Shown: piece after piece, positions 1 through 11,669 of the stretch | Position numbering within the stretch: the stretch's first letter is position 1 | Layout of the letters: every line of letters starts with the position of its first letter | From: Setomelanomma holmii | Taxonomy: Eukaryota; Ascomycota; Dothideomycetes; Pleosporales; Phaeosphaeriaceae | Direction of reading: 5' to 3' | Assembly (NCBI GenBank): GCA_010015745.1 | Contig: ML978205.1 | Coordinates: 161,326-225,325, forward strand | Length of the DNA: 64,000 nucleotides | The notes under the pieces: generated by a model | What the model saw: the letters and a program-made list of their open reading frames with translations, nothing else | Told to the model about the DNA's origin: nothing | The model's database searches: none | Program-made: the position numbers and the translations under genes

Positions 1-565
1 AAATGTTCTCCATCACTATGTGATGTGATGGTGCAGTACCGATGACGGCACCCAAGGTGCTTGTTGGTGAATACAGCAAGTCGGTTATGCGAACGAGGAG
101 AGAATTTTCGTTAAGCTCCATGTGTTCGACATATGGATCGAGGAGGCGGTCGCGGAAGAAAGACTGCTCAAAGGCTCGAGGTAGTGATTTTATGAGATAT
201 TTCGAATTTGGTGTTGTGAAGAAAGTCTAGCAAGATATCAGCTTCGCGAAACTTCCGGTCTGAGACACTATGCATACAGATCCGGAGTACCCAAGATCTC
301 CAACCGCCACAAGGTCCGTTCGCTTGCCCTTGCTCGGGCTACGAAAGCTCTCTGTATACCCCTCCTCCTCGATCTGCCATATCTCGTTCCGGAGCTTCTT
401 GAAAAGTCGTGCACGATATCTTGCAAGAGAGAGATTGAATATCGCGAAGAAGGCTAGAATGCGCGCAAGCAATCCACGTTGAGGTTCTTCGTTGTCGGGC
501 GATGAGCCAGTTTTGAAGATTGCGCGGAGAATAGACTTGCCGATGAGGCGGTCACGTCGTCCCAT
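1..565 (-). CDS. Phosphatidylinositol phosphate kinase (PIPK) family protein, 5' part
   Basis: The gene reads leftwards from ATG at 565 and leaves the window at base 1, so only about 171 N-terminal residues are visible. Exon 1 is 565-278 and exon 2 starts at 226; the 51-bp intron (277-227, GTATGC..CTAG) sits between GDLGYSGS and TFFTTPNSKYLIKSLPR. The join gives the typical start of a PIPK catalytic core: a glycine-rich GDLGYSGS segment, then KYLIKSLPRAFEQSFFRD, then a stretch ending APSHHIVMEN. Members phosphorylate phosphoinositides at membranes. The short N-terminus (about 80 residues before the core) resembles the small stand-alone fungal PIPK-like (SAICAR-synthase-fold) proteins rather than large Mss4 or Fab1. 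Substrate (PI4P or another lipid) cannot be told because the activation loop is outside the window. Confidence 0.85.
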
Positions 566-2459
566 CGCGACTGTGAGCGTGTTCGCAGGGTCGTCAGGGA
601 ACTTTGTTGACTATTATGGCGGATAGGTTGCAGCGCGTCTGCTTGGCCATTAACTTATCTTGGGTGACGTCATGCACGCTAAGTTAAGCAACAACGCACA
701 TTTCATGTAGCGCAAGCTTCGAACATTATCACGATCTTCCAGACAATTCGACAAGTCCTGGTTGTTTGTGAAAAGATATGCCATCACAGTCACGGCACGA
801 ACCGCCTTTGAGTCTGGCCAAACGGCGTCGACGCGTTGTTGCTGACCTGCAGCTAATGTTTAGTGACAACGGCTTCGCAGCGATCTCCCCAGTACGCGAT
901 TCCACAGCATTTTCCGAACATGTCAACTCAGTCTTCTGCATCGTGCTGATATCACCACGATAACGACTGTTACACACGGCGATGCATACTGCAGCACATG
1001 TTGGACGCCACGAGGCCGCAACGTGTCCTTCACATGAACGCCCAAGCAGAGGCTCCAGGGCTTGATTTGATGCAACGAACACGTGCAAATTCCGGGACCC
1101 TTTTTCCAAAGCTTCAGGAGACAGTCAGCCGTTCCTTGGTGTACGAGGCGAGGCTCTCAAGTTGCAGCTTGAGCCGTAATCACCGGTACGGCCCAAAACC
1201 TCCAGGAATGGGCAGTCGTGCCTTCACGCCTCTAGTCTCTGGGAACATGTGCTGAAGCGTGGAGAACTTCATTTGGTTCTGTACGACATAGCGCCCTGAT
1301 TGAAGAGATTCCGTTGTTTTGATCGCCTTCTCAATGCTCGTGAGGACTTGCTTATAGCTAATGGGCTGCCGACAGTCGCTTCATTGAAGGCCCGGTTGAC
1401 CAGACCAGTACGAGGTGCAGCAGCGTCGTGTGCGGACGTCGGACGTGCATGCAACCACCCGTCTCTTGCCACAACCGATATTGACAGCCTGCATGTCACT
1501 TCCCGTCATCCTCAATTTTCCCTGTCGACGCGTTGTTGATATGCAAGCCACGAGATGCAAATCGACTTTGATACAGCGCTTTTCCTCGGGCTTGGATTGT
1601 CTGGACTTCGAGCAGAACAGGCGCTGGCAAATCGTGTCGAGATGCAAGATGTTGAGGCGGGTAAATTGTATAGAGATAGAGGTTAGACGATCTCCCGCGC
1701 GGTTCACGATTCGCAGTTCTCGCTTTAACCCTGGTTCCACTAGCCACGGCGAAGTAGCACAACAAACGGCGAAGAATTGACTTGGGAACACAGGACCACA
1801 GAGCGACAAAGAGGCCATTCTGTTGAACATGTTGGCAATCACGTATTGATGAGGTCTGCAGTCGTCCAGCCATGGCTTGTTCTTTTTATCCTGTCAGGCC
1901 TAATGGATCCCCGGACAGCTTCAAATCCAAACTGCTGCATCTGGGGTCATCCCAGTCGCTGCAGCTTGTCCCACTGAGACCTGAGTGTTAGTTCTAGCCA
2001 ATTCTTCGTGCCGCAATCTAGCTGCCATGCTAGAGGTAGAAATCCTTTACGGGGACTGTGAGCCGGTAGGCCTGAGCCGCGTATGGAGATCAATCTAGAT
2101 CTGCAATCCAGGCAACTGGAGTACGGCGAGAGAGCGACATATGCTTTGACTTCGACCTACCACATGGAGGTGTTACTCCTTCTGTTACACCATGTAGGGT
2201 AAGCTGCGCGTGGACATAGTGGGCAGAAGTCGATTAGAAATCGTCCGTGTCTGGCCGAAGTCGTCTAAACATATAAGCCAACCGTCCCGCACGCAATGGC
2301 GAGTCCGTATCCGGTCCTGCCGCGCAGCGTGTTTGCTCCTACCTTTTCACTCTACAAGCTAGCAATTGTCTTCTAGACTTGAACGTTACGAAGCTGCTAC
2401 TAGACTTCTCAGTCTCCTCACACTTATCATACCCTAGTAGCTTCAACACTTCAAACACA
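566..2459. other. Gene-free interval, 1.9 kb
   Basis: Several ORFs of 60-150 codons lie here on both strands, but they overlap each other antisense, show no recognisable motif and lack intron-joined extensions. The last few hundred bases carry the promoter and a pyrimidine-rich leader of the downstream gene. I see no RNA gene or repeat. Confidence 0.5.
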
Positions 2460-3576
2460 ATGGCCGCCGCCAATGTTCAGCCACCGCCTGTTCAGGAACC
2501 AGCACCAGCATTGCCAGATTACCTCACCAACCCAAATGCGGTGCTCGGTGACAAGGACGCCAAGTGGCGATACGGGCGAGCGCCCGACTACTCGAAGACG
2601 AGGAAGATGTTCGCAGAGAGTGAGTGGAGTTACTTGCCACTTTTATCGAACTGGTATGACTGACTCCAAACAGCAAAGAAAATGAGCCACGAAGCTGGTT
2701 CCCTTCCTGAGCTTGTCGAAAACCTAGTTAAGAATTGGGAGGTGGAAGCTTCTTTCAAGCCTTCCCTGGACGACTGGCGCACAATCGACCACAAGCAATA
2801 CTCATTTGCCATCAATGGCTCGGAGCCTCAGGGCGCGGAGAATATGCTCAAGGTACGAATGAACGGTCATTCGTTGAGGTCCTCGTTGAGGTAAATCATT
2901 GCTTACCACTCTTCAGGTCGGAACATACAACGCCATCATCGCACCAAATGAATACTACGACCCCACCTATTCCGACTTCGCCTCCTCACACAAGACCTTC
3001 AAGCGCATGATGCCCACCTTTGCATGGGAAGTCCTCGAAGTCTACAGCGGCCCGCCCACCGTCAGCTTCCGGTGGCGACACTGGGGTGTCATGAAGAACG
3101 ACTACGTCGGCTTCAACAACAAAGGCGAGAAGGTCACGGCAAAGGCGCACGGCGGGCCGGTCGATATCCAAGGCGTTACTGTCGCCACGGTGAATGAGAA
3201 GGTGCAGCTCCAGGGTGTGAGGACATGGTTTGATCCCATGGATATGTTTCGCCAGATTGCGCCTGATGGTGTCGTGAAGAAAGAGGAAGTGGATAAGAAT
3301 TTGAGCCCGGCTGATGCGCTCGAGGAGGCGCAGGCGAATGTCGAGGTTCCGAAGGAGCAGACACTTCCAGATCGGACTGTGCAGACTGCAGAAGAGGCTA
3401 AGGAGACGGTGAAGAATATTGAGAAGAAGGAGGCCAAGACTGAAGCGAAGGCACCTCAGCAGCAGTCAGACTCGGAGGGGAGTGACTGGAGTAAGGTTTC
3501 TCGTCCACAGGATTTACCTGTTGATCATCCTCCTGTTTCTGGTGAGGGTGCGGGGTGTCCATTGGGACTCCGTTAG
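2460..3576 (+). CDS. Pathogen-related protein-like (NTF2/SnoaL-fold) with acidic C-terminal tail
   Basis: Three exons: 2460-2619, 2674-2852 and 2917-3576, giving 332 aa; introns are 54 and 64 bp, both GT..AG. The N-terminal about 215 residues match the plant and fungal 'pathogen-related protein' family: WRYGRAPDYS, then a KMFAE..LVKNWEVE segment, a KQYSFAINGSEP stretch, GTYNAIIAPNEYYDP, and WEVLEVYSGPPTVSFRWRHWG near residues 155-175. Relatives adopt an NTF2-like cup; their biochemical role is not established, so none is assigned. The last about 110 residues are a hydrophilic Glu/Lys/Ala-rich tail ending GCPLGLR that is absent from the plant proteins. Start choice: the ATG at 2460 follows a C/T-rich leader and gives the family N-terminus; an upstream in-frame extension from 2379 looks untranslated. 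Confidence 0.85.
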
Positions 3577-3807
3577 GTTGGCAGGCGGTTAGGAGAGGGG
3601 TAGTGGTCTCATGAAGGATGAGATTTGGCTCGATACGAATAGGTGCGATACACGAGCGTGGGCTAGGTGGAGTCCATTCTACTCGAGATAATTTGATCTC
3701 AGCATTTCGGCAAGTCACAAGTGATTGTTTTTCAAGTCCACTTCGTACTCCATGAAATAACTATCAGGAAACGCACCCTGCAAAACGAGGTGGTGGCCTG
3801 CAATTAA

Positions 3808-4116
3808 TCAAGAATTCCAATAGGAAGTAAAAGTCTTTCCAAAAATCTTTCCCAAAATCCAGCATTCCCCTTCCTCGTCCTCGCACCCATTTTCAGCACC
3901 AATCTCATTCTTCCTCGTGAGTCTCGCAGCCTCACTAGCGTCATCACTAGTCTTACCATTATCAACAATATGACGATGAGGCTGGTGCGACCCGTGTCGC
4001 TGCTGCCTACAGCCCATATTCCACTCGGGTCTGATGATCCGTCTTACTTCTTTTCGGCCGCACAGCAGCGGTTCGGGAAGGGAAAGGAAGTATCGATTAC
4101 GCTGTATGCGCGCCAT
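3808..4116 (-). CDS. Possible small hydrophilic protein, 102 aa
   Basis: A single-exon ORF with an ATG start, rich in charged residues, with an acidic patch (GCEDEEGECW) and an aromatic C-terminus (TFTSYWNS). No family is recognised. It lies convergent to the preceding gene, ending about 230 bp from that gene's stop. Composition looks more protein-like than surrounding shadow ORFs, but nothing else supports it. Confidence 0.25.
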   Translation of the reverse strand: MARIQRNRYFLSLPEPLLCGRKEVRRIIRPEWNMGCRQQRHGSHQPHRHIVDNGKTSDDASEAARLTRKNEIGAENGCEDEEGECWILGKIFGKTFTSYWNS

Positions 4117-7100
4117 GTGTCAGAAATTGAGAGGGGAAAGTAAGGAGAAAGAAAGGGGAGAGAAAGGAAGAGATGGGTTAGGAGAGTGACAGGTGGGGAT
4201 GAGGCTGGAAGGTGATGCGCATCGAATAAGGGTCTATCCACTGAATTCATCCAGCCAAATCGCTTCACCAATGTTTCCGCCACACGACTATCTCGATCAA
4301 AGCGGCTTTGGCATCATCATGATTTGTTGTGAACCACTGTGGCCGTCGAGTGCCTTGCTCAAGACGATCCCGCCTCAGCCTTGCCGCTGGCTCGTTACCA
4401 GCCCAACCATCTAGAGTACCGCATCTATCGCAGGCAGCAGGAGGGGCCAACGTGAGTCACCGTCCCTCAAATCTCATCATCATGACCGTGATTAGCCTTT
4501 GTTTCATGCTAGCTCATCTGCTACGCGCCGGAAACATTCACGCGGCGCAAGCGTTTTCGCGGTGTCAGCGGACTTCGCGACAGGATGTGATGGTCACATT
4601 GGTCGTGCAAATATTTTCATCTCGGTTGGGGCGACGATGATTGAGTAACATTTCCGCGGCGTCTCTTCTGCCTGCGACAGGTGATGGTCGGCTGTGTAAG
4701 ACTTGCCCAACGGAACTGCCGTACTCGGCCTTCGCACTGGTGTGGAGTGACTCAGCCCAGGCCAAAGCCCCTGAGTAACCGGAACATCTCGGCAGCCGAG
4801 GCGTGACGGAGGGTCGCTCGTTACGATGAGTCGTCAGCGATGGGGTCTTGGCCCTTCTGGAAGCATGCTGGCGGCAAACTCTTCACTGTGTGGCAGACGC
4901 AGCGAATGACTGAGGGTTGGAGAATCTTCGGGCAACCCGCATCGCACCGCAACGCATCCCACCGAAAGCACAGCACCGTGGGATCAGGGTGAGCTGTTGT
5001 TGACGCGCAGCAACCTTGGTCATGCAGCCGGAGCGCGCACTGCGACGGGTCAAGTCCGGCGTTGATCAGTGCTGTCTGCGGTCGCACCCGAGGGAGGCAG
5101 GCTCCGCTACAAGTGTGAGCTGGCACGAACGACTGCGAGCGCCGTTTGCGTCATGTTCAGCAGCAACGCAAAGACGGCTGAGGCATTTGTTGCGCTGCCT
5201 GCGTGCACGACAGCCGGGCCGTCCAGATTGAAGTGCATCGAGGGCTGACGATGGCGCACAAGCTGCGATCGAGGGGTTCGGCAGCTAAATGGCTGTCTTG
5301 GGCATGTTGAAGCCGCGCAGATTGCAGCAATGCTGGCAAATTGGCCTCTTTTGGGCGGTATGGCTTTGTGCAGCCAATCAGAGCAACGTGGTTAGTGAGG
5401 AGTGCGCACTTGGCAAGCCAGGCCGCCGGACCCTCATCACAGCACCTGAGCTCAGCTTCAAGGGAGCCAAGGGGACAGCCTGGCACCAGAAATTGCATTC
5501 ACGTTCGCTTCTGGTCGTAACACGCTGTGGTCGTGGAAAAGGAGACGCCGTGTGTCGCAGTCAAGCGCTGGACTGGCCGTGCATGGCGGTGCTTGGTAAG
5601 AGGTGCGTCTGTAACGAGCTGCGCCAGACACCGCGAGGCCGTGTGGGTTGCAAGCTGGTGGGCTGTGGTCTGTCTGGGATGCGCCATCATCGAGCGTCTC
5701 ACCTCCCCACACAGGCCGCTGTCAGAATGAGTAGCAACCCTGGAAGCACAACGTACAAACCGTGAAAGGAGACGCTGCGAAATCGGTGCGCACGCCATGA
5801 CTGTGATGATCGCAGGCGCAAATAAGGCCATGGCGAATTCTGCGCTCCGTTCGCTGCCCGATGAGTCTTCAGGGTGTGGCAAAGAGGCAACATGGCGGGT
5901 GGCCCATGCGCGCTGGAGCGATGACTGGGCCGGGGGCTGTAGCTGTAGCGGCGTGTGCCTATTAATCGCCATGTCCGCCCAGCCTGTCCCCATCATCAGC
6001 ACAGCAGCAATGGACTTCACGATACCCTACAGCGCGCCCTGGGGCCTGAACTAGGTCACTACGTCGCTAAGCTCGTTACTGTCTGTCGCAAACACCTCTG
6101 TCGCCTGCCACACCGACCACTCCACTACCCGTTCCGTCTTTGTCCAGGTAGCAGCCCAGCACGACCTTGGTCGCCGCCCGTTGCCGCCTATCGCAAAGAC
6201 TCATCCCTCGCCTCTAGTCACCCTCCCGACGGCGAGGCTGCTTCTTTAAACCCTTCTCTCCTGTTCCTGCGTGGACTGTCGACCCTTTGATACCCGCGCG
6301 CTCTCACCACCTCTCTTGCCGACTTCCCGACCGCCACTTCCCCAACACGTCAGACCTCACATCTGCAAACACCCATCACCACATATGTGCGCCAACAACC
6401 AATAATAATAAAACAAACAACTACAACAAACACAATTCTCTACTCTCCACTCTCCCGCCGACATACCACGCTCAGCTTGGTGATACCATCGAAAGGTAGC
6501 CACCACCCTTGAACAACAATATATCAGCATCCGCAATCACAATGCACATATCGGCCTACAGTACTCCAGTCACTCGTCGCTCAGAATCAACCACTTCATC
6601 CGGAAACAAGGCCTTCTTCGAAGGTTTCGCCTGCTAGATCCCCGCATCCTCTCCGACCTTCCAGCCTTTGCGATAGCGCCAGCTGTCCCAGGAGCTGTAA
6701 TATCAGAGTGCTTTGCGGACGGTCTCCCTCTCACAGTCTTGTTTCGGTGATTCTGCAGCTGACGGTGACTGGAGAACTCTCCGGTACGCACCTGGCAGCT
6801 TTTCGACCACTTGAACCTGATCGAAGACGCCCATCATCTGCGAACCCGTCAACCCCCTCAAACTTCCAACGTCCACTTTCGATTTCAAAGCCTGCGCTCT
6901 TCCACTCTTCAGACCGTCATAACACTTCGATCACACCACGCTCCCCATCAGGATCAGACAAACTCTATTGAGGGCGATATCGCGATCTAGTCAAGATCAG
7001 CACTCGATTATACAAGCATTCTCGAAATCATACGACAGAAGCCACAGGGTCACTCCTGTACGCTTTGTCTATCGGTAAAATCCTCGGTCACCCCACGACC

Positions 7101-7237
7101 ACCCGATCACGCCCTGCGCCACTTCTCCTGGTCTACCTAACGGTCAGCACTTCGGGACGTGACAACAAGGCCCAATCACCCTTCTGCCTTCACTCTTTAT
7201 TGTCTACCTCTTCCTTCTTGTCTCTCTTCGTCTCAAC
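4117..7237. promoter_or_regulatory. Long non-coding region and probable leader upstream of the cyclin gene
   Basis: About 3.1 kb without a supportable gene. From about 6100 to 7237 the plus strand is strongly C/T/A-rich with few G runs, as in long fungal 5' leaders, and contains several short ATG-started frames that could act as upstream ORFs. The proximal half (4300-6000) is GC-balanced and featureless to my eye. A regulated, long-leader promoter for the cyclin is the likely reading. Confidence 0.4.
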
Positions 7238-9328
7238 ATGAGTCTCGATATCTTCCCCCAGAACTTCGGTGTCCTACCGGAGACCCACCCATACGCTGCT
7301 ACTCTTTCATCTTCTGCGTCTTCTTCTACCTCTTCAGTATTTTCAGACGCTGCATCGCAAGCGTCTAGCGCTAGTACAACATCACAACACTCTCAATGGG
7401 AGTCAGACGACTGGAGCGGCCGGACACGAATGGCTATGGCGACTTCTGTCGACCCATCAAGCCTCCCAGCGTTCCAGCCAATCACCAGGGTCAGCACCTT
7501 TCCCCAGTATCAGCCTTCGGCATGCCGCGAGACTGTTCAGGAGAGACTGCCGTCCCTGCGTACAGAACTCTTAGCGCCCATCGAGCAGCGCCAGCATCCT
7601 CGACGGTCTTCGACTACTATTAGCCAACGAGGACCTCCTCAGTTGGTACGGCAGTGCGAACGAAAGGTCAACTTCGTGGACTGCCTCGTCGGTTAGTAAA
7701 AGCTTATCCCCAGGACCCTGGTTCCTCCGCTGATCCCCCTTCAAGATTCCGCTACTCAAATGGTTGAGGTTATCTGGCAGCTCTCTGAGCCCAAGAGTCG
7801 TTGCGAGACTGCTTCTGGACGTGGAGTGCTTCCCCTCCGCACTTTCATCCAGGAGACGCTTCGCCGATCTCGTACCAGTTACTCTACTTTACAGGTTGCT
7901 TTGTATTACCTGATTCTCATCAAGGCTCACCTGCCCAAGCATGACTTCACCATGTCACAGCCTGAAGATGCTTCTCTCCGCGCTTTGCAGTGTGGCCGCC
8001 GCATGTTCCTTGCGGCGCTCATTCTTGCATCAAAGTATTTGCAAGATCGCAACTACTCGGCACGTGCATGGAGCAAGATCTCAGGCCTGAAGGTCTGCGA
8101 GATCAACACTAACGAGATGGCCTTCCTCGAAGCCGTCAACTGGAAGCTGCACATTACTGATCCCATCTGGGAGAAGTGGCAGGAAGTTGTGCTTCGTCAC
8201 ACTCCCACCAACCCGCCAGCATCTCCAGGAGCCGCCTTGACCAACACCTGGAAGGATGTCATCCCAATGTTGACACATGAGCTGGAGACCATCGAGTTGG
8301 CTCCCAAGACGCCTGTTACACTTGTCCGTCCTCAATTGAGGCCACAACTTAGCGCTTCTCCCTTGCGTCCGTCGTCGGACCCTTACGGCTCGCAGGAGAG
8401 CACTCCGACTCCTTCGCGCTACCAGGTGCCACGGTTCCTGGAGCCAAAGACTGAGTTGCTTCCTCCCACTCCGTCCCTCGCTCGGCTGGGTCCATTGCCA
8501 ACACCTGCCCTGACGCCCCAATCGTACACTAGCAACACTCCTGCAGCGGGTGCCATGGCGTACGGATCCCGTCGTCCTTCGATGTGTTCGGCAATGCAGC
8601 GAGCACAGTGCTCGTCTCTGGCGCGCACTTGTGTCGACCAGTTCAACCCAAGCATCAGGAATGGTCTAGAGGCTTACCACTTCCCAAGCCGTCGACCTTC
8701 GCTGGCTCTATCAAATTCATCATTGTCATCCTCTCCAGAGTCAATGATCTCGGACAACTCGCGCTCTTCGCGTGCTTCGTCGATCTCGTCAGTCTCGTCT
8801 GTTGGCTGGGCGCCAAACCAAAGTCAGGCAAAACTTGCCCGACTGGCGACTTGCCGCAACGCGAGGCTGCCGTACCCGGCGTTGTCGAAGTGCAAGGAGC
8901 AGAACGAATATGCTCCGAGCGAACTAATGTCCTCGCCAGATCTGGAGAGCTTCCACATTGATGACTCGGATGCCACAGCCGACAGCCCAACGGGCATGGC
9001 CGCTCCAAGTCGCAAGCGTGGCAGGTCATCCGTCGACCTTCAGCAGAACGTTCGCCATCTGCTTCACAGCACGCGCTCTGCATTCAATCTTCGCGGCCAC
9101 CAGACCGTCCTGCCGGATCGCTCAATCGCACAGTCTTTCCTCCTTTCCGAGAACAGACGGCCATCTGGCAGTGAGCTCAAAGGGCTGCAGTCCCCCAAGC
9201 ACACCGCTCCAGAGTGCTCCCGTCTCCCTGTTCAGAAAGACTTTGGCAAGAAGCGAACCTGCTGTGGCACTGAGGCTGCAAAAGCATTCCGCCCACATGG
9301 CCCCGGCATGTGGGAGGGCATCTTGTAA
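7238..9328 (+). CDS. Pho85-type (PCL-like) cyclin
   Basis: Two exons, 7238-7691 and 7746-9328 (54-bp intron GTTAGT..CAAG), 678 aa. The intron join produces KVNFVDCLVDSATQMVEVIW, the start of the fungal PCL cyclin core. The core runs over about residues 146-290 and contains LPLRTFIQETLRRSRTSY, an ALYYL helix, RALQCGRRMFLAALILASKY, then YSARAWSKISGL and NEMAFLEAVNWKLHI. These are the cyclin-box helices that bind the Pho85/PhoA kinase and link growth or development to nutrient and cell-cycle state. The first 145 residues and the last about 385 are Ser/Pro-rich and probably disordered phosphorylation targets. It resembles the Aspergillus PclA type more than a mitotic cyclin, by recollection of family sequence. 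The start at 7238 is the first ATG of the open frame after the C/T-rich leader. Confidence 0.9.
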
Positions 9329-11669
9329 GCTCGAAAGCAGCTGATAACACTGAAAGACCCCAAAGAGGGCACAGAAGAAGAAAGGACAAGGCACATGGAT
9401 GCCTTCGCAATTTCACATCACACCACATCACTCTACACATCGTGTATATTTCCTTCTACCAATTCCGAACATCACAACACACCATGTATTCTTCGCAACG
9501 GACACAAGCGGAAAAGTCCCAAGTAAGAGATCTTTGCAAAGCTACAATTCTAGCTCGTTGTACCTGTCCTGGCGTTTCTAGCTCTTTGTTTTTACTGGCG
9601 TTCCAAGTGCTCGACAGAGCCTGCCTTTTTTGGATGGTGGTACTGTGTCCTTGCCTTTGCCTGGATGGATAGGTGCATAGCATGGTACGGTACGGTATGG
9701 TACGGATATAGTATCTGTGGAGTCTATCTACGCCTGGTAATGGGCTGGAACGGGGATTGTACGTTTACGTATGGAGGTAGCAAGTGCGATGAGATGAGCA
9801 ATCGAGTGGTTGATGATGCACATCGATGAGTATCTTGATCTTGAGTTGTTGTGTTCTCGACGTGAGATACTTGCATCACTTGCTGGCGTCCATGTGGTTC
9901 ATTGCTCTGCCAGCTTATCTTGCTAGGTCTGCGACTAGTGACGATGTCGAATATGGAAGCGGAGTTGTTCTTCGTCTTACGTCGAGTCGAGATTGGTATG
10001 TGCTTGACATCTTGCTTCAAAAAACCGCAAAATAGGTATGTGGAGCGACCATTGTTGGTTTGATAGCAGTCGCGCGGTTCTAGCAAGTGCGGCTGATCCA
10101 CTTGGACATGCAAACTCGACCCGACTCGTCGTCTTAGGCGCATCTGGGCCAACTTCCGGAGACCTCAAAGGATCTTTCGCCACAGTTCATCTTAGGCGCG
10201 CGCACGACCAGTCTCGTAAGTGGCGCGCCGAGTTGAAAGACAGAAGACTGCTTGTATATGTACGTCTGGGAATTTGTGCAGTAGGTGGGAAGGTGGGGCT
10301 GGGCTACGAAGGTGAGGTGCTTGGAGAAATGGTGGTGGTGATGGATTGGGGTGGATGAAGTTGGTGAGTTGGAGTTCGGTGAATAGTAGAATGGTGAGTA
10401 ATAGGCTGGTGAGTAATAGGCTGGTGAGTAATAGGCTGGTGAGTAATAGGCTGGTGAGTAATAGGCTGGTGAGTAGTAGGATGTAGTACGTTGGTAAGTG
10501 GAACGTAGGTGAATAGGACACTGATGAGCAGGACAGTGGTGAGTAGGACATTGGTGAGCAGGACATTGGTGAGCAGGACATGGGTATGTAGTATGTTGCT
10601 GAGCAGTACTTTGGTGAGCAGTAAGTTGTTGAGCAATACATTGCAATGGAGGCGTCTGGATGGTGTTTGTCGTGCTTTTCCGAAATCGTTGCGTAGAGAT
10701 GTGGTAAGTGTCATGTTACTATCGTCCATGGGTCAGCTTGAAGATAGGGATGTCCTGTGAGTGAATAGATGAGTGGTTGGTACAGACGGCATTTTGATAA
10801 AAAGATGCACGCTTCTGATAAGTCGGAAATGTCAGAGACAGAGCGAGAAGGTCGGCCGCGAAAGCGAATACTGCTACCGCTTGCAGTTTCAGAAGTCGCT
10901 TGGATATGAAGAATCAGGAGGAAAGATGCTAATCAGTCGAAGGGCTAGATTTCAGCATTCAAAAACAGCTTAGTAGTTGTGTTGTTTGCACCGTAAGTCG
11001 CCTTGGTGTGGTGGTTGTTTGTCCGGGCGTCCCAACTACCCGGCAGATTTCGTACCGTAAATTGTGGGCCAATGAGATGAACGTGATGTTATTCATAAGT
11101 CTAGTGGCGGTGACGCTGACCGCAAAATGGGTTTGAAGGCGCTAGACTTGAGGTCGGTCAGTGAGTGTGTAAATGGACGTGTGGCTACGTTGTTATGCAA
11201 TGCAAGGCGCCGTAACTTCACCTTCCTTATGGTGCGGCCGAGACTTATGCGAGAAGTCTGGGGAAGATGATGACGATATATCTGGTGGATTCATGTAGTG
11301 GGTGAGTGATGTTGGACCTGGGAGGCAACCATGGATCTGTGCACAATGGGTACTTAAAGTTGCCATTTAGCGCCACTGCCTGTTCGCTCAGTTGCACAAA
11401 ACACCTAAATTTAGTTGCTGTAGCGGTTCGACTTGACAAGGAAAGTACAGCTGCCGAGAAGGTGCACTGTGGCGTGGTTGCCAGTTGACTAACCCTGTCC
11501 AATGAGGACTAGCGGGGTAGCCGCGCCGCATCCAAGTTTATACACTGCTCGTTTGACAACGTGTTCTTCACTCGCCTCCACCATACGTTGGCATTTCAAA
11601 ACATACTCTGGTGAAGCACGGGCTTCATTCATTATAGTTCATCTCATGTGAACTGTTTGGAATCGATAT
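9329..11669. other. Gene-free interval downstream of the cyclin, with a minisatellite
   Basis: Bases 9329-9700 are the likely cyclin 3' UTR, with a short TACGG/ATGGT run near 9680-9710. A 15-bp minisatellite fills about 10360-10640 (own entry). The remaining frames are short and overlap antisense; I see no gene. Confidence 0.5.
10360..10640. repeat. 15-bp minisatellite
   Basis: Five perfect copies of GGTGAGTAATAGGCT run from 10393 to 10467, followed by degenerate GTGAGCAGGACATTG-type units to about 10640, still on a 15-bp period. Because the period is a multiple of three and the minus strand has no stops in the unit, all three minus frames stay open for 140-170 codons (Ser-Pro-Ala-Tyr-Tyr and Cys-Pro-Ala-His type repeats). 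I treat these as by-products, not genes. Confidence 0.9.

Noticed and set aside
10134..10646. Long minus-strand ORFs of 141-170 codons with SPAYY or CPAH repeats
   Set aside because: All three frames are open because of the 15-bp minisatellite; there is no reason to prefer one as a gene.
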